A DNA stretch of 64,000 nt, taken from the NCBI GenBank assembly GCA_032622095.1, contig CP136062.1, positions 10,197,710-10,261,709 on the forward strand. The letters run 5' to 3'. Source of the stretch: Siphonodentalium dalli. Taxonomy: Eukaryota; Mollusca; Scaphopoda; Gadilida; Siphonodentaliidae. Below the pieces are notes generated by a model that was not told the DNA's origin, searched no databases, and worked only from the letters and a program-made list of their open reading frames with translations. The translations under genes were made by a program, and so were the position numbers. This document shows, piece after piece, positions 59,401-64,000 of the stretch; the stretch's first letter is position 1; every line of letters begins with the position of its first letter.

Positions 59401-62191
59401 CACCTGTAGAGAGATCCATTAGCTATGCATAGCACCTGTACAGAGATCCATTAGCTATGCATAGCACCTGTACAGAGATCCATTAGCTATGCATAGCACC
59501 TGTAGAGAGATCCATTAGCTATGCATAGCACCTGTAGAGAGATCCATTAGCTATGCATAGCACCTGTAGAGAGATCCATTAGCTATGCATAGCACCTGTA
59601 GAGAGATCCATTAGCTATGCATAGCACCTGTACTAATAGAGAGATCCATTAGCTATGCATAGCACCTGTAGAGAGATCCATTAGCTATGCATAGCACCTG
59701 TACAGAGATCCATTAGCTATGCATAGCACCTGTAGAGAGATCCATTAGCTATGCATAGCACCTGTAGAGAGATCCATTAGCTATGCATAGCACCTGTAGA
59801 GAGATCCATTAGCTATGCATAGCACCTGTAGAGAGATCCATTAGCTATGCATAGCACCTGTAGAGAGATCCATTAGCTATGCATAGCACCTGTAGAGAGA
59901 TCCATTAGCTATGCATAGCACCTGTAGAGAGATCCATTAGCTATGCAAAGCACCTGTACAGAGATCCATTAGCTATGCATAGCACCTGTAGAGAGATCCA
60001 TTAGCTATGCATAGCACCTGTAGAGAGATCCATTAGCTATGCATAGCACCTGTACAGAGATCCATTAGCTATGCATAGCACCTGTAGAGAGATCCATTAG
60101 CTATGCATAGCACCTGTAGAGAGATCCATTAGCTATGCATAGCACCTGTACAGAGATCCATTAGCTATGCATAGCACCTGTAGAGAGATCCATTAGCTAT
60201 GAATAGCACCTGTACTAGTAGAGAGATCCATTAGCTATGCATAGCACCTGTAGAGAGATCCATTAGCTATGCATAGCACCTGTACAGAGATCCATTAGCT
60301 ATGCATAGCACCTGTACATAGACCCATTAGCTATGCATAGCACCTGTACAGAGATCCATTAGCTATGCATAGCACCTGTACAGAGATCCATTAGCTATGC
60401 ATAGCACCTGTACAGAGATCCATTAGCTATGCATAGCACCTGTAGAGAGATCCATTAGCTATGCATAGCACCTGTACATAGATCCATTAGCTATGCATAG
60501 CACCTGTAGAGAGATCCATTAGCTATGCATAGCACCTGTACAGAGATCCATTAGCTATGCATAGCACCTGTACAGAGATCCATTAGCTATGCATAGCACC
60601 TGTAGAGAGATCCATTAGCTATGCATAGCACCTGTACAGAGATCCATTAGCTATGCATAGCACCTGTACATAGATCCATTAGCTATGCATAGCACCTGTA
60701 GAGAGATCCATTAGCTATGCATAGCACCTGTAGAGAGATCCATTAGCTATGCATAGCACCTGTAGAGAGATCCATTAGCTATGCATAGCACCTGTACAGA
60801 GATCCATTAGCTATGCATAGCACCTGTACATAGATCCATTAGCTATGCATAGCACCTGTACAGAGATCCATTAGCTATGCATAGCACCTGTACAGAGATC
60901 CATTAGCTATGCATAGCACCTGTACAGAGATCCATTAGCTATGCATAGCACCTGTAGAGAGATCCATTAGCTATGCATAGCACCTGTACAGAGATCCATT
61001 AGCTATGCATAGCACCTGTAGAGAGATCCATTAGCTATGCATAGCACCTGTAGAGAGATCCATTAGCTATGCATAGCACCTGTACAGAGATCCATTAGCT
61101 ATGCATAGCACCTGTACAGAGATCCATTAGCTATGCATAGCACCTGTACAGAGATCCATTAGCTATGCATAGCACCTGTACAGAGATCCATTAGCTATGC
61201 ATAGCACCTGTAGAGAGATCCATTAGCTATGCATAGCACCTGTAGAGAGATCCATTAGCTATGCATAGCACCTGTACAGAGACCCATTAGCTATGCATAG
61301 CACCTGTACTAATAGAGAGATCCATTAGCTATGCATAGCACCTGTAGAGAGATCCATTAGCTATGCATAGCACCTGTAGAGAGATCCATTAGCTATGCAT
61401 AGCACCTGTACAGAGATCCATTAGCTATGCATAGCACCTGTAGAGAGATCCATTAGCTATGCATAGCACCTGTACAGAGATCCATTAGCTATGCATAGCA
61501 CCTGTACAGAGATCCATTAGCTATGCATAGCACCTGTACAGAGATCCATTAGCTATGCATAGCACCTGTACAGAGATCCATTAGCTATGCATAGCACCTG
61601 TACAGAGATCCATTAGCTATGCATAGCACCTGTACAGAGATCCATTAGCTATGCATAGCACCTGTACAGAGATCCATTAGCTATGCATAGCACCTGTAGA
61701 GAGATCCATTAGCTATGCATAGCACCTGTACAGAGATCCATTAGCTATGCATAGCACCTGTACAGAGATCCACTAGCTATGCATAGCACCTGTAGAGAGA
61801 TCCATTAGCTATGCATAGCACCTGTAGAGAGATCCATTAGCTATGCATAGCATCTGTACAGAGATCCATTAGCTATGCATAGCACCTGTACAGAGATCCA
61901 TTAGCTATGCATAGCACCTGTAGAGAGATCCATTAGCTATGCATAGCACCTGTAGAGAGATCCATTAGCTATGCATAGCACCTGTACTAATAGAGAGATC
62001 CATTAGCTATGCATAGCACCTGTACAGAGATCCATTAGCTATGCATAGCACCTGTAGAGAGATCCATTAGCTATGCATAGCACCTGTACAGAGATCCATT
62101 AGCTATGCATAGCACCTGTAGAGAGATCCATTAGCTATGCATAGCACCTGTACAGAGATCCATTAGCTATGCATAGCACCTGTAGAGAGAT
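53465..62191. repeat. 32-bp satellite array, about 270 copies, with higher-order structure
   Basis: The unit is cattagctatgcatagcacc followed by tgtagagagatc (32 bp), starting every 32 bases from 53465. Common variants are tgtacagagatc, tgtacatagatc and a 38-bp form with tgtactaatagagagatc. Each unit contains the perfect 12-bp palindrome gctatgcatagc and no CpG. Rare markers (gctatgaatag at 55603/58065/60195, gcaaagcacc at 55353/57815/59945, catagacccatt near 55726/58188/60318) recur at intervals of 2462 then 2130 bp. This shows three large tandem blocks, about 54360-56489, 56490-58951 and 58952-61081. No open frame survives, because tag stops occur in all frames. Confidence 0.98.
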
Positions 62192-62314
62192 GTCATCTAT
62201 ACAATGTCCAGGGAACTTGAAATGTCCATTTATAGGCTTATCTCTATCGAGTCGGATATTCCCTAAATGTTCTGAAAACCTATCACCAATCTGCCTCTTT
62301 GTTTCTCCGACATA
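62192..62314 (-). pseudogene. Penelope-like element, GIY-YIG endonuclease N-terminal part
   Basis: Reading leftwards from 62314 the frame gives YVGETKRQIGDRFSEHL, then GNIRLDRDKPINGHFKFPGH and CIDD, running straight into the first satellite monomer (ISLQVLCIANG). YVGET, the following Arg and Glu-His, and HF..PGH are the core signature of the GIY-YIG nuclease that Penelope-like retroelements use for insertion. Upstream, a CAGTAATG MITE (62317-62521) interrupts the domain just before YVGET, so the first GIY half is lost or displaced. No reverse transcriptase was found in the remaining 1.5 kb to the right, so the copy is truncated or lies partly outside. Confidence 0.85.
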
Positions 62315-62316
62315 CT

Positions 62317-62521
62317 ACTTAACCAGAGCAGAATTATGGGTAACTTTTCAGGATTTAGTCGGAAATATGGCTTGTTGCATATGGCTTGTTGCCATTCATC
62401 GGAAAGCTCTCGGGGAGAGCTTTCCGATGAATGGCAACAAGCCATATTTCCGACTAAATCCTGAAAAGTTACCCATAATTCTGCTCTGGTTAAGGAGTCG
62501 ATTACTTAGGGCATTACTGTA
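62317..62521. mobile_element. Palindromic CAGTAATG MITE inserted in the Penelope-like element
   Basis: Both inner arms are complete (ggatttagtcggaaatatgg mirrored, loop gctctcggggagagc) and the right end is ...GGGCATTACTG-TA. The outer left terminus is missing; the element starts at ttaaccagagcag. A small tandem duplication, catatggcttgttg, is seen in the left arm. Confidence 0.8.
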
Positions 62522-62859
62522 AACTATTACTTGAGAACTCGTGTTGTTATTGTTCATATTTCTGTAAAGTCCTTCAAATGACAGGCACAATACACTTGTG
62601 CTCCAAATTAACATGCATGCCCGTTTATTATTTTCTTAGGAAATTTCCCCCGTGCACAGTGCTTATTTGGGTCTGCACGTTTATTAATTTTGAGGCTCTT
62701 AAAATTTAAATCAGCACAAACTCAAGATTTCTATATGATTCTGATATCAAAATGATGAGCTTACTGATAACTTTATGCATGTACATATTGAAGAATATGG
62801 CATACCAAAACACCACATGATACATCTCTGTTGACTCCTATACTTGACCTGCTATAGAT

Positions 62860-62995
62860 GTTTTGTTCAGAGTTCCCCCCTGCACTATTATTTGGGTCTG
62901 CACTTTTATTAAACTTTCAATGGAATTTCCCCCCTGCACTTTTATTAAACTTTCAGTGGAATTCCCCCCCTGCACTTTTATTAACTTTTTTTACC
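62860..62995. repeat. Short tandem repeat, unit about 36 bp (cccccctgcacttttattaa)
   Basis: Three to four units of ttcccccctgcacttttatt-aaactttcagtggaa, ending just before the lone hairpin of the TTAA family. Confidence 0.85.
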
Positions 62996-63110
62996 CTGTG
63001 CCAATGCATTCTCTTATATATGCGAGTCGACCATAGGTCGCCTCGCATATATAAGAGAATGCATTGGCCTAACAATTTTTTACAATTTAATTTTTTCTTG
63101 TATTTTTTAA
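62994..63110. repeat. Lone hairpin from the 399-bp TTAA element family
   Basis: ccctgtgccaatgcattctc through gagaatgcattggcct, followed by the same T-rich spacer style, matches one internal hairpin of 49222-49620. The TTAA termini are absent. Confidence 0.75.
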
Positions 63111-63920
63111 CAATTTTATAATTTCACCCATACAGAGCCCCAGACAAACATGAGCAGACGACACTCTTCTATATGCTTCTATATATGTGTGGGGCTCCCT
63201 GCAGGGTAATGGATGTTTTATCAGGCTTGGGGCAGTGATTGGTGCCCATTGAAGAGATTCCTTATCACTCTATTAAAAGGATTTATTCGGTCTAGAAACT
63301 ACCAAACACAATCGGAAAGCCCTCCCTCTTGTGATTAAATGACCCAAGTCCCATTCCGACCGCATAATAAATAAGCCGAATAATTAAAAATAAATAATAC
63401 CACCACCGATATTCAGAGACTTCTGTGACTAAATTACGGATGACATAGTTGTGGGCGAGCAAATTAAAAACACAGACTCGGAGCCGGAGTTTATTATGCC
63501 GACTACGATTACATAATTTTAGTAAGCCGATACTAAAATGCGGAATCGGTTTAAAATGCACGCGCGATGAATATATAGATTAGATAACTGCGATGAGTTA
63601 TTTCACTAAATCAAGATAGTGTGGTTCACTTTGGAAATCATTGTCATACAGCAGACCATATATTTATATTAATAAAGTAATTATTAGCGCATATGCAGGC
63701 TTTTGGGGAATGGGTCCTGTATCCGCTAAGGGGAAAATGCATTTTATGTTTTCAATGTCGTGGAAACACTAGTGGACCAATATCGGTATCGGCCAATAGA
63801 AGAATCAGAGAGTAGATTTGCTGATCGTTTTGTATCCATTTTCTACCCAAGTTACTATGCTATCAACCGCAATAACTTTAAAACCTAGAAAATTTATTAG
63901 ATAAAAATTAATTGCGAGGT
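63111..63920. other. No gene seen
   Basis: Unremarkable. No Penelope reverse transcriptase motif was recognised on the minus strand. Confidence 0.45.
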
Positions 63921-64000
63921 CATAGATCACCGGTGGTGAAGGCCTTGCGTCATAGATCACCGGTGGTGAAGGCCTTGCGTGAGATCACCGGTGGTGAAGG
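63921..64000. repeat. Start of a 30-bp minisatellite
   Basis: The unit catagatcaccggtggtgaa followed by ggccttgcgt is present two and two-thirds times up to the window edge. It contains the palindrome caccggtg. The third unit lacks the leading catag. The array probably continues outside. Confidence 0.85.

Noticed and set aside
53465-62191. Could the regular 32-bp array be a CRISPR array?
   Set aside because: There are no unique spacers between repeats; the whole unit repeats head to tail, and the setting is an animal genome with introns, SINEs and LINEs.
62169-62614. Frames of 60-117 codons through the MITE
   Set aside because: They read across the hairpin in both directions; only the short minus-strand stretch at 62192-62314 carries a real motif.

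Overview
This is AT-rich, repeat-dominated animal DNA with almost no host coding sequence, consistent with an intergenic or intronic stretch of a marine invertebrate genome. A lophotrochozoan, perhaps a mollusc, is my best guess. It rests on the style of the repeats (for example the 7.4-8.3 kb block whose phrase 'ggggcataactccggtgaaa' is followed by a GGAC-rich tail) and is not proven. There is one 100-base assembly gap (1221-1320).

The only host gene piece I recognise is one exon on the minus strand at 10379-10590. It encodes the signal peptide and N-terminal cysteine-rich domain of Twisted gastrulation (TWSG1), with a good donor and a plausible acceptor. Its other exons are not visible here.

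The rest is layered mobile DNA. 0-10 kb holds a hAT element with a perfect 8-bp target duplication that encodes only a BED zinc finger (4051-5752), piggyBac-like and TTAAAGG-type MITEs, and tandem repeats. 10.7-25 kb holds diverged copies of one large repeat, broken by nested insertions: a Harbinger-like element (13906-15168), a GC-rich TIR element (15851-16226) and two Mutator-like elements (21745-22853, 23017-24324). The last two carry broken zinc-finger/MULE genes. Sister copies of the host repeat serve as empty-site controls. 25-48 kb holds foldback elements, a 1.3 kb TIR element with palindromic subterminal repeats, LINE fragments, a MITE turned into a tandem array, and another hAT with an 8-bp duplication (44698-45855). 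48-53 kb holds a pair of inverted 399-bp TTAA elements, a palindrome cluster, a tRNA-derived SINE with a 13-bp target duplication, and a short TIR element.

The most striking structure is 53.3-62.3 kb. A satellite of about 8.7 kb, about 270 copies of a 32-bp unit, lies inside the GIY-YIG endonuclease domain of a minus-strand Penelope-like retroelement. The endonuclease frame enters the array from the right, and the first monomer still reads as its natural continuation. The C-terminal motif resumes on the left. The simplest reading is that a 32-bp stretch of coding sequence expanded in place, and that blocks of 2130, 2462 and 2130 bp were later duplicated in tandem with the order of variant monomers preserved.
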